Positions 25,203 to 34,459 are shown, counted from the stretch's first letter. The stretch: DNA of 46,457 nucleotides from an uncultured Muribaculaceae bacterium (GCA_910576775.1 CAJTJV010000021.1:1-46457), one strand, 5' to 3'. The notes: generated by a model from the sequence alone, not told the origin. Numbers and translations are program-made.

Positions 25203-25242
25203 AGCCGCGTCTGGCGATTTTTGCAGGCGCGGCTATTTTTTT
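25203..25242 (+). terminator. Intrinsic terminator after the DUF4136 gene
   Basis: AGCCGCG (25203-25209) pairs with CGCGGCT (25228-25234) and is followed by ATTTTTTT. The next promoter starts at the end of this hairpin. Confidence 0.75.
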
Positions 25243-25243
25243 G

Positions 25244-25251
25244 TAACTTTG
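25244..25251 (+). promoter_or_regulatory. -7 box of the dipeptidyl peptidase III gene
   Basis: TAACTTTG matches TAnnTTTG, with a TTTG about 21 nt upstream inside the terminator. The leader to the ATG at 25358 is about 100 nt. Confidence 0.65.
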
Positions 25252-25357
25252 GCTCCTTATAAGATACTCCAGTCTCAACAAAGTTCAAACAAGTTTGGCT
25301 TTGTGTTCGACTTATGCGTATTTTTGCTGAAATATCGAATCAATCAAAAATCACTAT

Positions 25358-27376
25358 ATGAAAAAATCATTTTTTGCTATTGCAATGTCTTCTGTGCTTT
25401 TAGCTTCGTCGTGTGCGAAAACTGCACAACGCGACGTCAACGATGATTTCGACTATAAAGTCGATCGTTTTGCCGATATCGAGGTGCTTCGGTACAAGGT
25501 GCCTGATTTCGACAGCCTAACCGTTAATCAGAAAGCTCTCGTGTATTATCTTACCGAGGCTGCTTTATGGGGACGTGATATCCTCTGGGACCAGAACTAT
25601 GTGAATAATCTTGCAATCCGCGATCTTCTTGAAGGTGTATACACCAATTATAAAGGAGATAAAGAAAATGCCGATTTCAAGGCATTCGAGACATATATAA
25701 AGCAAGTATGGTTCGGCAACGGTATACATCATCATTATTCGACAGATAAGTTTATTCCGACTTTTAGTCGGGAGTTTTTCACCGAGCAGATTGCTGAGTT
25801 GCCAGAAGGTATGATTCCTGCCAATGCGGATGAACTTGTGGAGGTGATATTCAATCCTGGTATTGCGGCTAAGCGCGTTAATCAGGCTGCCGGACAGGAT
25901 CTGATCGCCACAAGTGCCAACAATTTCTATGAAAGCGGGGTGACTCAGAATGAGGTGGAGAAATATTACGCTTCAATCAAGAAAGCTGACGACTCAACCC
26001 CAATTTCGTACGGACTGAATACCCGTATCCGTAAGGCCGACGGAAAGATTGTGGAAGAGCCTTACCGTCTCGGAGGCCTTTACGGCGATGCAATCGCCCA
26101 CATTGTTGAGAATCTTGACAGTGCATCCAATTATGCTGAAAACAACGCGCAGCGTGCTATCATCCGTTCGCTTATTGATTTTTATACCACAGGCGACCTC
26201 AAGACTTTTGATGAATATTCCATTCTTTGGGCGGAAGATACCGATAGTCAGGTCGATTTTATCAATGGTTTCATTGAGAGCTATGGCGATCCACTCGGTA
26301 TGAAAGGTTCGTGGGAATCCATTGTGAATTTCAAGAATATTCCTGCCAGTGAGCGTACAGAGACTCTTTCGGCTAACGCACAGTGGTTTGAGGATAATTC
26401 TCCGGTCGACTCAATCTTTAAGAAGAAGGAGGTGAAAGGAGTTTCCGCAAAAGTGATCACAGCAGCCATTCTTGCCGGCGACGCTTATCCTTCGACACCT
26501 ATAGGTATCAATCTACCGAATGCCAACTGGATTCGTGCCGCTCACGGTTCCAAGTCCGTCACTCTTGAGAATATAACCCAGGCATACGATGCTGCAAGTC
26601 ATGGCAACGGTTTCAATGAAGAATTCGTTATTGACGCCGAGACATCGCAGCTTCTCGACGATTATCTCTTTATCACAGATAATCTGCATACCGATTTGCA
26701 TGAATGCCTCGGTCACGGATCCGGCCGTCTTCTTCCGGGAGTTGATCCTGATGCCTTGAAGGTACACGGTTCCACTATTGAGGAAGCCCGTGCCGATCTT
26801 TTCGCTCTTTATTATCTTGCAGATCCAAAACTTGTTGAAATAGGTCTTCTTGACAACCCTGAGGCATACAAGGCCGAATATTACAAATATATCCTCAACG
26901 GCTTGATGACACAGTTGATGCGTATCGAACCCGGCAAGGACGTGGAAGAGGCTCACATGCGTAACCGCAAGCTTATCGCAGAGTGGGCCTACGAGCATGG
27001 AAAGGATGCGAATGTGATAGAACTTATTAACCGGGACGGCAAGACATTCGTAAAGATAAATGATTATGAAGCCCTTCGCGGACTTTTCGGCAAACTCCTT
27101 GCTGAAATTCAGCGCATACGATCAACCGGAGATTACGAGGCTGCTACAAATCTTGTTGAAACTTATGCTGTAAAGGTCGATCCCAGTCTCCATAAGGAAA
27201 TTCTCGACCGATATGCCGGACTCGATATTGCTCCTTATAAAGGATTCGTCAATCCCGTATATACTCCCGTCCGTGACGAGAACGGTCGTATAACCGATGT
27301 GACAATTTCATATCCGGAGAACTATGTTGAGCAGATGCTCCGTTATAGCAAGAATTATAGCGGAATAAAGCATTAA
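25358..27376 (+). CDS. Dipeptidyl peptidase III, family M49, lipoprotein
   Basis: 672 aa. The N-terminus MKKSFFAIAMSSVLLASSC is a lipoprotein signal with lipobox ASSC, so the enzyme is probably membrane-anchored outside the cytoplasm. The zinc motif is HECLGH at residues 448-453 (the bacterial variant; eukaryotic enzymes have HELLGH) and EEARAD at 475-480 supplies the third ligand. Length fits Bacteroides M49 enzymes. It removes dipeptides from oligopeptide N-termini, useful for peptide foraging. It is a single gene with its own promoter, upstream of rpsO. Confidence 0.93.
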   Translation: MKKSFFAIAMSSVLLASSCAKTAQRDVNDDFDYKVDRFADIEVLRYKVPDFDSLTVNQKALVYYLTEAALWGRDILWDQNYVNNLAIRDLLEGVYTNYKGDKENADFKAFETYIKQVWFGNGIHHHYSTDKFIPTFSREFFTEQIAELPEGMIPANADELVEVIFNPGIAAKRVNQAAGQDLIATSANNFYESGVTQNEVEKYYASIKKADDSTPISYGLNTRIRKADGKIVEEPYRLGGLYGDAIAHIVENLDSASNYAENNAQRAIIRSLIDFYTTGDLKTFDEYSILWAEDTDSQVDFINGFIESYGDPLGMKGSWESIVNFKNIPASERTETLSANAQWFEDNSPVDSIFKKKEVKGVSAKVITAAILAGDAYPSTPIGINLPNANWIRAAHGSKSVTLENITQAYDAASHGNGFNEEFVIDAETSQLLDDYLFITDNLHTDLHECLGHGSGRLLPGVDPDALKVHGSTIEEARADLFALYYLADPKLVEIGLLDNPEAYKAEYYKYILNGLMTQLMRIEPGKDVEEAHMRNRKLIAEWAYEHGKDANVIELINRDGKTFVKINDYEALRGLFGKLLAEIQRIRSTGDYEAATNLVETYAVKVDPSLHKEILDRYAGLDIAPYKGFVNPVYTPVRDENGRITDVTISYPENYVEQMLRYSKNYSGIKH

Positions 27377-27413
27377 AAAAAGTTAAGCGCTTTGCTCTTG
27401 CTGCAAAAATTAC

Positions 27414-27421
27414 TAATTTTG
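27414..27421 (+). promoter_or_regulatory. -33/-7 promoter of rpsO
   Basis: TAATTTTG fits TAnnTTTG and a TTTG at 27391-27394 lies 19 nt upstream, the expected -33 spacing. The leader is about 55 nt. Confidence 0.7.
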
Positions 27422-27482
27422 TGCCCTGAAAAGCAAAGCCTTTTCATAATTCAATTCATATTCACACCTAAATTTTCAAAGA

Positions 27483-27758
27483 ATGCACTTAAATTCTGAA
27501 GAAAAAGCTCAGATCTTCGAGAAATACGGTAAAAGTAAGACTGACACTGGCTCGCCTGAAGCACAGATTGCATTATTCTCGGTCCGTATTGCTCATTTGA
27601 CTCAGCACTTGAAGTCAAATCACAAAGATCATACAACAGAGCGTGCTCTGAAAATGCTGGTAGGTAAGCGTCGTCGTCTTCTCGACTATGTGATGCGCAA
27701 AGACATCAACCGCTACCGTGCCATCATCGCTCAGAAAGAGCTTGGTATCCGCAAATAA
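27483..27758 (+). CDS. rpsO: 30S ribosomal protein S15
   Basis: A 91-aa protein with the S15 signature: TDTGSPEAQIALFSVRIAHLT, HLKSNHKDHTTERALKMLVGKRR and LLDYVMRKDINRYRAII. It binds 16S rRNA helices early in small-subunit assembly. A single gene with its own promoter and a strong terminator. Confidence 0.97.
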   Translation: MHLNSEEKAQIFEKYGKSKTDTGSPEAQIALFSVRIAHLTQHLKSNHKDHTTERALKMLVGKRRRLLDYVMRKDINRYRAIIAQKELGIRK

Positions 27759-27776
27759 GCGAATGCCCAAAAGATT

Positions 27777-27806
27777 AAAAGCCATCCAAAAGGATGGCTT
27801 TTTTAT
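27777..27806 (+). terminator. Bidirectional terminator between rpsO and the DEAD-box gene
   Basis: AAAAGCCATCC (27777-27787) pairs with GGATGGCTTTT (27792-27802) around an AAAA loop, with T-tracts on both strands. It can serve rpsO and the convergent helicase gene. Confidence 0.85.
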
Positions 27807-27822
27807 TGTATGCTGGTAATAA

Positions 27823-29187
27823 CTATTCTGCAGCTTTGTCTGTGTTCTTTTTCTTTGGGGGGTAGCGGAATCTTTTTTTGCTCTTTTCGTTCGGTGATTT
27901 ATTCACATCATCGGCGGTCTGTCTTTTTTTGTGTTTTCCCGGATTGCCTTCTTTGACGCGCTTGTTGAATCTTGTTTTATGTCCTTTGCCTGAGCGAGTC
28001 CCGAGGTGTCCTTTGCGGCCGGTACCGCTGTATTTGCGAGGATTGAATTCCGGTCCCTCTCCGAATTCGTCCGGTATATTTTCGCGACGGATTTTCATTT
28101 CCAGGAAATTTTCTATCTGTGCCCATCGCGGCTGGTCGCGTTCGCTTACAAAAGTCACGGCTTTGCCGTCTGCATCGGCGCGTGCCGTTCGGCCGATCCG
28201 GTGTACATAATCTTCTGCTTCGTGGGGTACATCATAGTTGACAACCATCGCGATATCATCTATGTCAATGCCTCGGGCAAGAATATCGGTGGCAATAAGG
28301 ATCTCTATGCGTCCGGAGCGGAAAGCGAGTATCACCTCTTCGCGTGCTTTCTGGTCGAGGTCGGAATGCATTTCTGCGGCCTTCCATTTGGAGCGTCGTA
28401 GAATTTGGGTAAGTTCTTTTACTTTTTGTTTTGATGACGAGAATATTATAACCCGTTTGTTGTGTCCTTGTTCAAAAAGCATACGGAGCAGGTGGTCTTT
28501 TTGCCCTTCATAGCATATGAACACCGACTGGTCGATTTTTTCCGCGGGTTTCGATACTGCGATTTTTACTTCCTCCGGCTCTGTTAGAATTGAGGCGGCG
28601 AGCTGCTGTATCTTTTTTGGCATTGTGGCGGAAAACATAAGGGTCTGACGCTTTTTCGGTAATTCGGCCACTATACGCATTATGTCATCGGAGAATCCCA
28701 TATCGAGCATTCTGTCAGCTTCGTCAAGAACAAAGAATTCGACATGGGACAGATCCACATATCCCATTTTCATGTGTGCAAGAAGGCGTCCGGGAGTGGC
28801 GATAACCATGTCGGCTCCCTGGCGCAGCGCGTGCTGTTGGCGGGCGAACTCTTTTCCGTCGTTGCCGCCGTGTATGGCGAGGCTGCTCACAGGCATATAA
28901 TAAGCGAAGCCTTCCATCTGACGGTCGATTTGTTGGGCGAGTTCATGTGTCGGAACCATTATCACGCATTTTACGGTGGGGGTAGCTTCTGTCTCTGCCA
29001 GAAGGTCGATTATCGGAAGAAGGTATGCCGCTGTCTTGCCTGTTCCTGTCTGGGCGCAGGCTATAAGATCCTTTCCTTCTAGAATCTTGTCGATACTCTG
29101 TTCCTGTATAGGTGTGCATTCCTCGAAATGCATTGCGTCGAGTGCGTCGAGTATGTCATCACTGAGTGATAGTTCGTCAAACCGCAT
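27823..29187 (-). CDS. DEAD-box RNA helicase (RhlE-like)
   Basis: 454 aa with all helicase motifs in order: Q motif (CTPIQEQSI), motif I AQTGTGKT, Ia PTHELAQQ (His where most relatives have Arg), TPGRL, DEAD (VLDEADRMLDMGF), SAT (MFSATMP), ATDILARGIDI and HRIGRTARAD. A basic tail of about 75 residues (HKTRFNKRVKEGNPGKHKKR...) follows the core, suited to RNA contact. It is the last gene of the rplY-pth-S4 operon, 14 nt after the S4 gene. A role in ribosome assembly or mRNA turnover is inferred from the family and operon. Confidence 0.93.
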   Translation of the reverse strand: MRFDELSLSDDILDALDAMHFEECTPIQEQSIDKILEGKDLIACAQTGTGKTAAYLLPIIDLLAETEATPTVKCVIMVPTHELAQQIDRQMEGFAYYMPVSSLAIHGGNDGKEFARQQHALRQGADMVIATPGRLLAHMKMGYVDLSHVEFFVLDEADRMLDMGFSDDIMRIVAELPKKRQTLMFSATMPKKIQQLAASILTEPEEVKIAVSKPAEKIDQSVFICYEGQKDHLLRMLFEQGHNKRVIIFSSSKQKVKELTQILRRSKWKAAEMHSDLDQKAREEVILAFRSGRIEILIATDILARGIDIDDIAMVVNYDVPHEAEDYVHRIGRTARADADGKAVTFVSERDQPRWAQIENFLEMKIRRENIPDEFGEGPEFNPRKYSGTGRKGHLGTRSGKGHKTRFNKRVKEGNPGKHKKRQTADDVNKSPNEKSKKRFRYPPKKKNTDKAAE

Positions 29188-29201
29188 AAAGGAGAAATGG
29201 A

Positions 29202-29639
29202 TTAATCGTTAGAATCTTCGTCATCAAAATCGAAATCAAAACCCCAGCCGTCGTCCGATGCCATGCTGTCGGTGAAGCGCGAAAGCTCGCGGCCGTCGCG
29301 TTTGGTTGGACGGCCAAGGCCTTTCTGTCGGTCGATGAAACCGGAAATCTTTACTACCTCAAGAAGATCGTACTGTTCCTTTGGTGTAATATTCTCCATG
29401 TAGTCAGGCACAAGTTTTGCGCCGAGGCGATTCTGTGTAAGGGCGCGGACACGGAAAGAGAATGTGACAGGAGGCTTGCGGACGTGTACAATGTCGCCTA
29501 CCGTGATTGTTCGTGAAGGCTTCACCGGATTAGGATTATCACCTACAGTGACACGTCCCTTCTTAATAGCTTCTGTAGCGATAGTGCGCGTTTTGAAAAC
29601 ACGCACGGCCCATAGCCATTTGTCAATTCTTATATCCAT
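29202..29639 (-). CDS. S4-domain RNA-binding protein (Hsp15-like)
   Basis: 145 aa from the ATG at 29639. Residues 1-60 are an S4 domain (MDIRIDKWLWAVRVFKTRTI ... AIKKGRVTVGD). The C-terminus is strongly acidic with aromatic residues (GWGFDFDFDDEDSND). Hsp15 binds stalled 50S subunits carrying nascent peptidyl-tRNA; here the gene follows pth directly (13-nt gap), which supports a ribosome-recycling role. The acidic tail is different from the basic tail of E. coli Hsp15. Confidence 0.88.
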   Translation of the reverse strand: MDIRIDKWLWAVRVFKTRTIATEAIKKGRVTVGDNPNPVKPSRTITVGDIVHVRKPPVTFSFRVRALTQNRLGAKLVPDYMENITPKEQYDLLEVVKISGFIDRQKGLGRPTKRDGRELSRFTDSMASDDGWGFDFDFDDEDSND

Positions 29640-29652
29640 TGTCTTTCGGAGC

Positions 29653-30216
29653 TTATTTATTGTTGTACTTGCACATGGCATTGCCGATTCCGGCCAGAAC
29701 GCACTCTTTTATTGCATCGTCAGCGATCATTATACGTTCGCGCAGGAGTGGCAGTTCGTCCGAAGGGAAATTTCCGAGCACATAGTCAATTTGTGTTCCG
29801 CGGGGAAATTCATTGCCGATGCCAAAACGTAGTCGTGGATATGATTCAGTGCCGAGCATCTGAGCTATGTTTTTTAGTCCGTTGTGTCCGGCGTCGCTGC
29901 CACGTTGTTTTATGCGTATTGCGCCGAGAGGCAGCGACAGATCGTCGACAACAACGAGGATGTTGTCAAGGTCTATGTTTTCTTGACTCTTCCAATAGCG
30001 TACGGCGTTTCCGCTGAGATTCATATAGGTAGACGGTTTGAGAAGAATAATCTCCTGATTCTTTATCCGGCCGCGACCTACATCGCCGTAGCGTTCTGTA
30101 GAGAAAGAAATATTGGACGCCTCGGCTAAGGCGTCCAATATCATAAATCCGATGTTGTGGCGGGTATTTCGGTACTCGTCTCCGATGTTTCCCAGCCCAA
30201 CTATAAGGTGCTTCAT
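29653..30216 (-). CDS. pth: Peptidyl-tRNA hydrolase
   Basis: A 187-aa protein with the Pth residues in place: LIVGLGNIGDEYRNTRHNIGF (catalytic His in TRHN), PSTYMNLSG (Asn), VVDDLSLPLG (Asp) and SDAGHNGLKNI (Asn). It frees tRNA from dropped-off peptidyl-tRNA. It lies 17 nt after rplY, an rplY-pth pairing found in many bacteria. Confidence 0.96.
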   Translation of the reverse strand: MKHLIVGLGNIGDEYRNTRHNIGFMILDALAEASNISFSTERYGDVGRGRIKNQEIILLKPSTYMNLSGNAVRYWKSQENIDLDNILVVVDDLSLPLGAIRIKQRGSDAGHNGLKNIAQMLGTESYPRLRFGIGNEFPRGTQIDYVLGNFPSDELPLLRERIMIADDAIKECVLAGIGNAMCKYNNK

Positions 30217-30233
30217 CCGAAATGTTCAGAGTT

Positions 30234-30881
30234 TTATTTCGCTGCTGCGGCAGCACCACGGGCGGCGCGGGTGAGCTGAACGGCGCACACTACGGCGTTC
30301 TTGGCATTCACGAGTTCGAGGCCTTCGATATGTATGTCGCCGACCTGAAGCGTTTTGCCGAGACCGAGGTTGTCGACGTTGATAACGAGACGTTCGGGAA
30401 TTGCAGTGTAGGGGGCGCGAACTTTAAGCTTCTTCATAGAGAGTGTAAGCTTACCACCGGCTTTCACACCTTCTGCATGGCCTTCGAGTTTAACCGGCAC
30501 TTCGAGTACAACGGGCTTGTCTTCCTTTACTTCGAGAAGGTCTATGTGGAGGATGTTGTCTTTTACAGGGTGGAACTGGATGTCCTTGAGGACCGCCATA
30601 CGTTTTTCACCTTTGACGTCAAGTTCGATTGCGAAGATGTCGGGTGTATAGATAAGCTTGCGGACTGCGTCGTTCGATACAGTGAGGTCGGTCGTGATAA
30701 GACCTTTGCCATTGCCGATTTCTACAATTTTCTCACCTTCTTTGAGCGTGCCGCTGTAGGGGAGTTCAACGAGTGCGCCGCCATTAAGTACGACGGGGAT
30801 TAGATTCTGTTCGCGGAGTGCCTTGGTGGCTTTCTTGCCGAGGTTTGTACGGGGCTCGGCGCTAAGCTGAAATACTTTCAT
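30234..30881 (-). CDS. rplY: 50S ribosomal protein L25/general stress protein Ctc
   Basis: A 215-aa Ctc-type L25, with the 5S-rRNA-binding L25 domain (RTNLGKKATKALREQNLIPVV) plus the C-terminal Ctc domain (VPVKLEGHAEGVKAGGKLTL). The E. coli protein is only about 94 aa. It ends in an Ala-rich tail (RAARGAAAAAK). First gene of the operon with pth, S4 protein and DEAD-box helicase. Confidence 0.94.
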   Translation of the reverse strand: MKVFQLSAEPRTNLGKKATKALREQNLIPVVLNGGALVELPYSGTLKEGEKIVEIGNGKGLITTDLTVSNDAVRKLIYTPDIFAIELDVKGEKRMAVLKDIQFHPVKDNILHIDLLEVKEDKPVVLEVPVKLEGHAEGVKAGGKLTLSMKKLKVRAPYTAIPERLVINVDNLGLGKTLQVGDIHIEGLELVNAKNAVVCAVQLTRAARGAAAAAK

Positions 30882-30960
30882 TGTGCGTAAATTGTTGTGT
30901 TACTCAAAATTAAGACAGTGCTTCCTAATTTCCCATCACACGGGATGCTAAAAAGCGCCA

Positions 30961-30968
30961 CAAAGTTA
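30961..30968 (-). promoter_or_regulatory. -7 box of the rplY operon
   Basis: The minus strand reads TAACTTTG, matching TAnnTTTG, about 80 nt upstream of the rplY ATG; a TTGC lies about 19 nt further upstream as a -33 candidate. Confidence 0.65.
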
Positions 30969-30969
30969 G

Positions 30970-31140
30970 TGAAATATATCGGTTTATGCAAGTATTTTTT
31001 AACGCAGCTCTTTAAATAGGATTGGTTATGGTGTAATTCTATTTATGTGGAACGCTGATATGCTTAAATATCCGAAAATACATCTTATCGGATGGCTTTA
31101 TTTAAGCGACCTGTCCCGTTTTTTGTCCCGGTGCATTATG
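30970..31140. other. Spacer between rplY promoter and tRNA-Pro, with paired GTCCCG
   Basis: The AT-rich spacer has no supported gene. It contains a direct repeat GTCCCG-TTTTTT-GTCCCG (31113-31118 and 31125-31130), of the same form as the GTCACCAC-AAAA-GTCACCAC pair at 4690, just beside the tRNA terminator. It may be the scar of an element that once inserted at the tRNA gene. This is an inference. Confidence 0.4.
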
Positions 31141-31141
31141 A

Positions 31142-31176
31142 AACAAGCCCGTAGGTTATTGACCTGCGGACTTGTT
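31142..31176 (-). terminator. Terminator hairpin downstream of tRNA-Pro
   Basis: On the minus strand AACAAGTCCGCAGGT pairs with ACCTACGGGCTTGTT with few mismatches (about 14 pairs), followed by a T-containing tail. It starts 12 nt after the tRNA 3' end. Confidence 0.7.
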
Positions 31177-31188
31177 GCTTTTGTTTTG

Positions 31189-31262
31189 TCGGGGTGACTG
31201 GACTCGAACCAGCGACCTCACGCCCCCCAGACGCGTACTCTAACCAACTGAGCTACACCCCG
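31189..31262 (-). tRNA. tRNA-Pro (anticodon GGG)
   Basis: A 74-nt cloverleaf on the minus strand. The acceptor stem CGGGGTG pairs with CACCCCG, and the D-arm is GCTC...GAGT. The anticodon stem CGCGT/GCGTG holds the loop CTGGGGG (anticodon GGG), and the T-arm is GCTGG-TTCGAGT-CCAGT. The discriminator is A. CCA is not encoded. Confidence 0.93.
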
Positions 31263-31393
31263 TGTTTTTCAAAAGCGATGCAAAGTTATGCTGATTTTTT
31301 GAATCATCCAAATTTTCCGGCAAGAAAATTTATTGAAAAATAATGATTGTTTTGTAAAACGCTGTATTTCAAATATGTCTGATGGCAGTTTCT

Positions 31394-31445
31394 TACGTAA
31401 AAAATAGTGACACAGATCCGACCGGATGCGGTCGGATCTGTGTCA
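31394..31445 (-). terminator. Strong terminator of the secretion-cargo operon
   Basis: A perfect 17-bp stem, TGACACAGATCCGACCG (31408-31424) with its complement at 31429-31445, and a 4-nt loop. On the minus strand it is followed by CTATTTTTTACG. It lies about 27 nt after the stop at 31472. Confidence 0.9.
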
Positions 31446-31471
31446 TGATAAATTTCGATTGTGTATGAATT

Positions 31472-34459
31472 CTATTTTAGATATATCTTCTTGACAACGT
31501 TGCCTTTACGCATTATGTAGGCATGGCCGGCTATGGGAGTATGGATGCGGATACCCTGCAAGTTATAATATTCTATTGGCGCATTGGTGTCGGCAGAAAC
31601 ACTCTCAATGCCGGTTGCAGAGCTTGTATAAGCATTGGAAAGTTGTGATTCTCCAGCTGAATAAAGAACAGTCACGTAATATATGTGCCCGTCTCCGTTA
31701 ACATCACTGTCAGTATATTCGCATTCCTCTACCGGTGCATCATTGATTCTTTTGCCGTCACGGTAGATATTATATCCATTGATTGTAAAGGCTGCCGCTT
31801 CGCCTACCGGAATATATGTAATGTCATCAACCATAAGCATAAACCTGTCCTTGTTATTATTGCGGATTGCAAAACGTTTGGCCCCATCGGGTAATTCGGC
31901 GGTGTATGCCTGAAATTCATTGGGAATATTTGTGTATTTTGCGGCGCTGATAAAGTCGGCAGGGTCTGTTGAGCCGGTTGAGTAGAGTAGCTCGAGATCT
32001 TCGAAACGGTCTTCAGTTATGGAGTAGCTCCTAGCCTGGACGCTGATTGTCTGCGGACCTCCGAAAAGCTCGGGCGATATTGCCCAGTCGTCGTTTTGTA
32101 TGATTTCGCCGGTGCTTTTGAAGCCTGAATACATTGACGCGAGGAACTGATGGCCGGAAATTGTGGAGAAAAAGCCGTTGTTGAAATTAGTGTTGAGATT
32201 ATCGAAAATCCACCATGACTGTTCGCTGTAGGCAGGAATGCCCGGCATCTCTATTATCTGTCCCTGGCTGTTGAATCCCCCGATCTGTGCTTTGTCGAGG
32301 TCGACGAGAATCCAGTCGCCGAGGCCGCTGTTGGCCCATGCAGGATAGCTTTCGAAATTATCGGTTATTTCATAAGGCTGGGCTTTTTCTGTGTCAGGTT
32401 CGCCCCATCTGAGAGTAACTCCGTCACTATCGGATGTTCCGGAGAGGTCGGCTACTGTCGGATATGCGTTTTTTCGAACCTTGATTTCTATAGTATCGCT
32501 GTCGTTATTGTCTTTGTTTTCGTCCTTATCATATACGATTTTTGCAGTATACACAGCTTTGTCAGGGTCAAGAATTGAATGTACAAGGTTGAATGTATGT
32601 TTTTGGGCGACGAGACCGGCAGCCAGTTTGTCGCCGCTTTGCTCAGCGATTTTTTCGTTGTTACAGTAAAGTTCAACTGTATATTCTCCGCTTTCCTCCG
32701 TCCCATTGTTTCCTACGAAAACTGTAACATCGAACGGTTCGCTTGTGCGTACCTCTGTTGGTAGATATATGTAGTTAAGTTTCAGATCATGACGATATAT
32801 GGTTGAAATCGTAATGGCGTCAAGATGAAGTTCCGTGCTGTTGCTTCGGAATCCGGTGAAAGCGAGTCTGACTGTTTTGCCTGCAAATTCGTCAAGACGA
32901 TATATAGTTCTGTTCCATGCCATCCCCGGGGTGTATTCATCAAAAACTTTTGTAGTGCCATCGGTCGCGTATACCGTAACCTGCAAGCGATTGTCTCCCG
33001 GCTCGGCCGGAACGATATTATAAGTATAGAAATTCAGGGTCGGAGAGGGGAGGGTACCGATATTTATCAATCCGCTATATAGTGTTGCGGCGCCTCCTAT
33101 CTGTCCGTTCAGATAAACCATACCGTTGTCATTGTCGACCGACATTATATCTTCGAAATTCCTTGTCCTTGTCCAGTAATTGTTGCCTTTGAAAGTGGCG
33201 GAATTGAATATATAGGTGGACATTCCGTTAGGGAACGATTCTACGTAAGGAACATCGTAAGGTTTTCCCAGTGGAACTGCATCTGCGGCTACTTTTTCCG
33301 CATTTCCGGTTGAGGTTTTGGCAACTACATAATATACATAGAATTGCTGTTCGTTTTCATTATCATCTGCAATTCTATCTTCATGGCTCAGACCGCAAAC
33401 ATCTTCGGCAACAAGGATGGGATTATTGTTATATAACGGTGCACGATATATATCGTATGTAATCAGATTGGCAGAAATGGTATAGCCGTCTTTATCGAGC
33501 TGTGGCGCATTCCAGTTTATTCTTGCGGAATGTGTGCCGGTGTTGACGGCTTTTAAGTCAGTCGCTGCCGATGGAACATTGATACCTACAAATGTTGTAG
33601 CTTCGGCGATATCACCGGCACCAGATTCGCTGAAAGCCTGAACTTTGTATGTATATTCACCGCTTACGGCCACAATATCCTCCACAGTTTGATTACTGCC
33701 TGTAGCGGGATTGTCAAGCGTCTTTACGAGGTCATTGCCACGCCGTATCTCTATTTTTGAAATGGATGTCAGTGGATTGCCGTCTTTTGTCGTGGACGGG
33801 GCTTTAAAGGAGAGTGCAACTTTCTTTGTGCCATCCTGGGCGGGAGATAATTTTAAATTTTCGACTGCGGCAGGTGTCGACAAGCCAATCCCGGGAGCTA
33901 TATCAATGGCTGCGATACCGATTTTCTGTCCGGGTTTGCCGGTCGCATGAAACCCGATATAATAGTCACCGGTAGTAGGGACTGTTACAATGACATTGAA
34001 ATTCCAGAGACTGTTGCTGCCAATCTGACCGAGAATGAATTTTTCGGATTCAAGGAGTGTGCTTGTCATTGCATCAGGTGTCCGTTTGGAGCCGAGCATA
34101 ATGGCAACGCCTCCATCTACAGCCGCGAAATTACCTTTGCATCCCTCGATTCTTATTTTATAGGATTTACCGGCTTCGAAAAGTATGCCGGGGGTAAACA
34201 GCCAGTCATCGTTGTTTTTGTCGGCAATGTAAATCGGAGAACGCGTCTCATTGTAGCCGCTCTGGCCGTCGACGTTACGGAATGTAAGTTTGTTTGTTGT
34301 CGGATACCATGTCGAACCGTCGGCATTTGCATCGAGTGCCGAAAACTGGATTGCGTCGAGTGAAGACGAATTCAAATCCGGATTCCAATAGCTCTGACCG
34401 TAGGCATCGTACATTAACGGTGATAAGGCGAGTATTCCTGAAAGTAATAGTTTTTTCAT
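31472..34459 (-). CDS. Secreted choice-of-anchor-J/FN3 surface protein, probable T9SS cargo
   Basis: 995 aa with a signal peptide (MKKLLLSGILALSPLMYDAYG). The N-terminal module has a DANADGSTW loop and NDDWLFTPGILFEAGKSYKI. FN3-like segments follow (VALSFKAPSTTKDGNPL, ARINWNAPQLDKDGYTI), then jelly-roll modules with NDDWAISPELFGG and AKRFAIRNNNKDRFMLMVDD. The C-terminus YYNLQGIRIHTPIAGHAYI ... KIYLK is a T9SS type A-like sorting domain. The same architecture as the protein at 7583-11248, so the two are paralogues. It lies 19 nt after the M6 protease gene and may be its partner or simply co-expressed cargo. Ligand unknown. Confidence 0.8.
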   Translation of the reverse strand: MKKLLLSGILALSPLMYDAYGQSYWNPDLNSSSLDAIQFSALDANADGSTWYPTTNKLTFRNVDGQSGYNETRSPIYIADKNNDDWLFTPGILFEAGKSYKIRIEGCKGNFAAVDGGVAIMLGSKRTPDAMTSTLLESEKFILGQIGSNSLWNFNVIVTVPTTGDYYIGFHATGKPGQKIGIAAIDIAPGIGLSTPAAVENLKLSPAQDGTKKVALSFKAPSTTKDGNPLTSISKIEIRRGNDLVKTLDNPATGSNQTVEDIVAVSGEYTYKVQAFSESGAGDIAEATTFVGINVPSAATDLKAVNTGTHSARINWNAPQLDKDGYTISANLITYDIYRAPLYNNNPILVAEDVCGLSHEDRIADDNENEQQFYVYYVVAKTSTGNAEKVAADAVPLGKPYDVPYVESFPNGMSTYIFNSATFKGNNYWTRTRNFEDIMSVDNDNGMVYLNGQIGGAATLYSGLINIGTLPSPTLNFYTYNIVPAEPGDNRLQVTVYATDGTTKVFDEYTPGMAWNRTIYRLDEFAGKTVRLAFTGFRSNSTELHLDAITISTIYRHDLKLNYIYLPTEVRTSEPFDVTVFVGNNGTEESGEYTVELYCNNEKIAEQSGDKLAAGLVAQKHTFNLVHSILDPDKAVYTAKIVYDKDENKDNNDSDTIEIKVRKNAYPTVADLSGTSDSDGVTLRWGEPDTEKAQPYEITDNFESYPAWANSGLGDWILVDLDKAQIGGFNSQGQIIEMPGIPAYSEQSWWIFDNLNTNFNNGFFSTISGHQFLASMYSGFKSTGEIIQNDDWAISPELFGGPQTISVQARSYSITEDRFEDLELLYSTGSTDPADFISAAKYTNIPNEFQAYTAELPDGAKRFAIRNNNKDRFMLMVDDITYIPVGEAAAFTINGYNIYRDGKRINDAPVEECEYTDSDVNGDGHIYYVTVLYSAGESQLSNAYTSSATGIESVSADTNAPIEYYNLQGIRIHTPIAGHAYIMRKGNVVKKIYLK

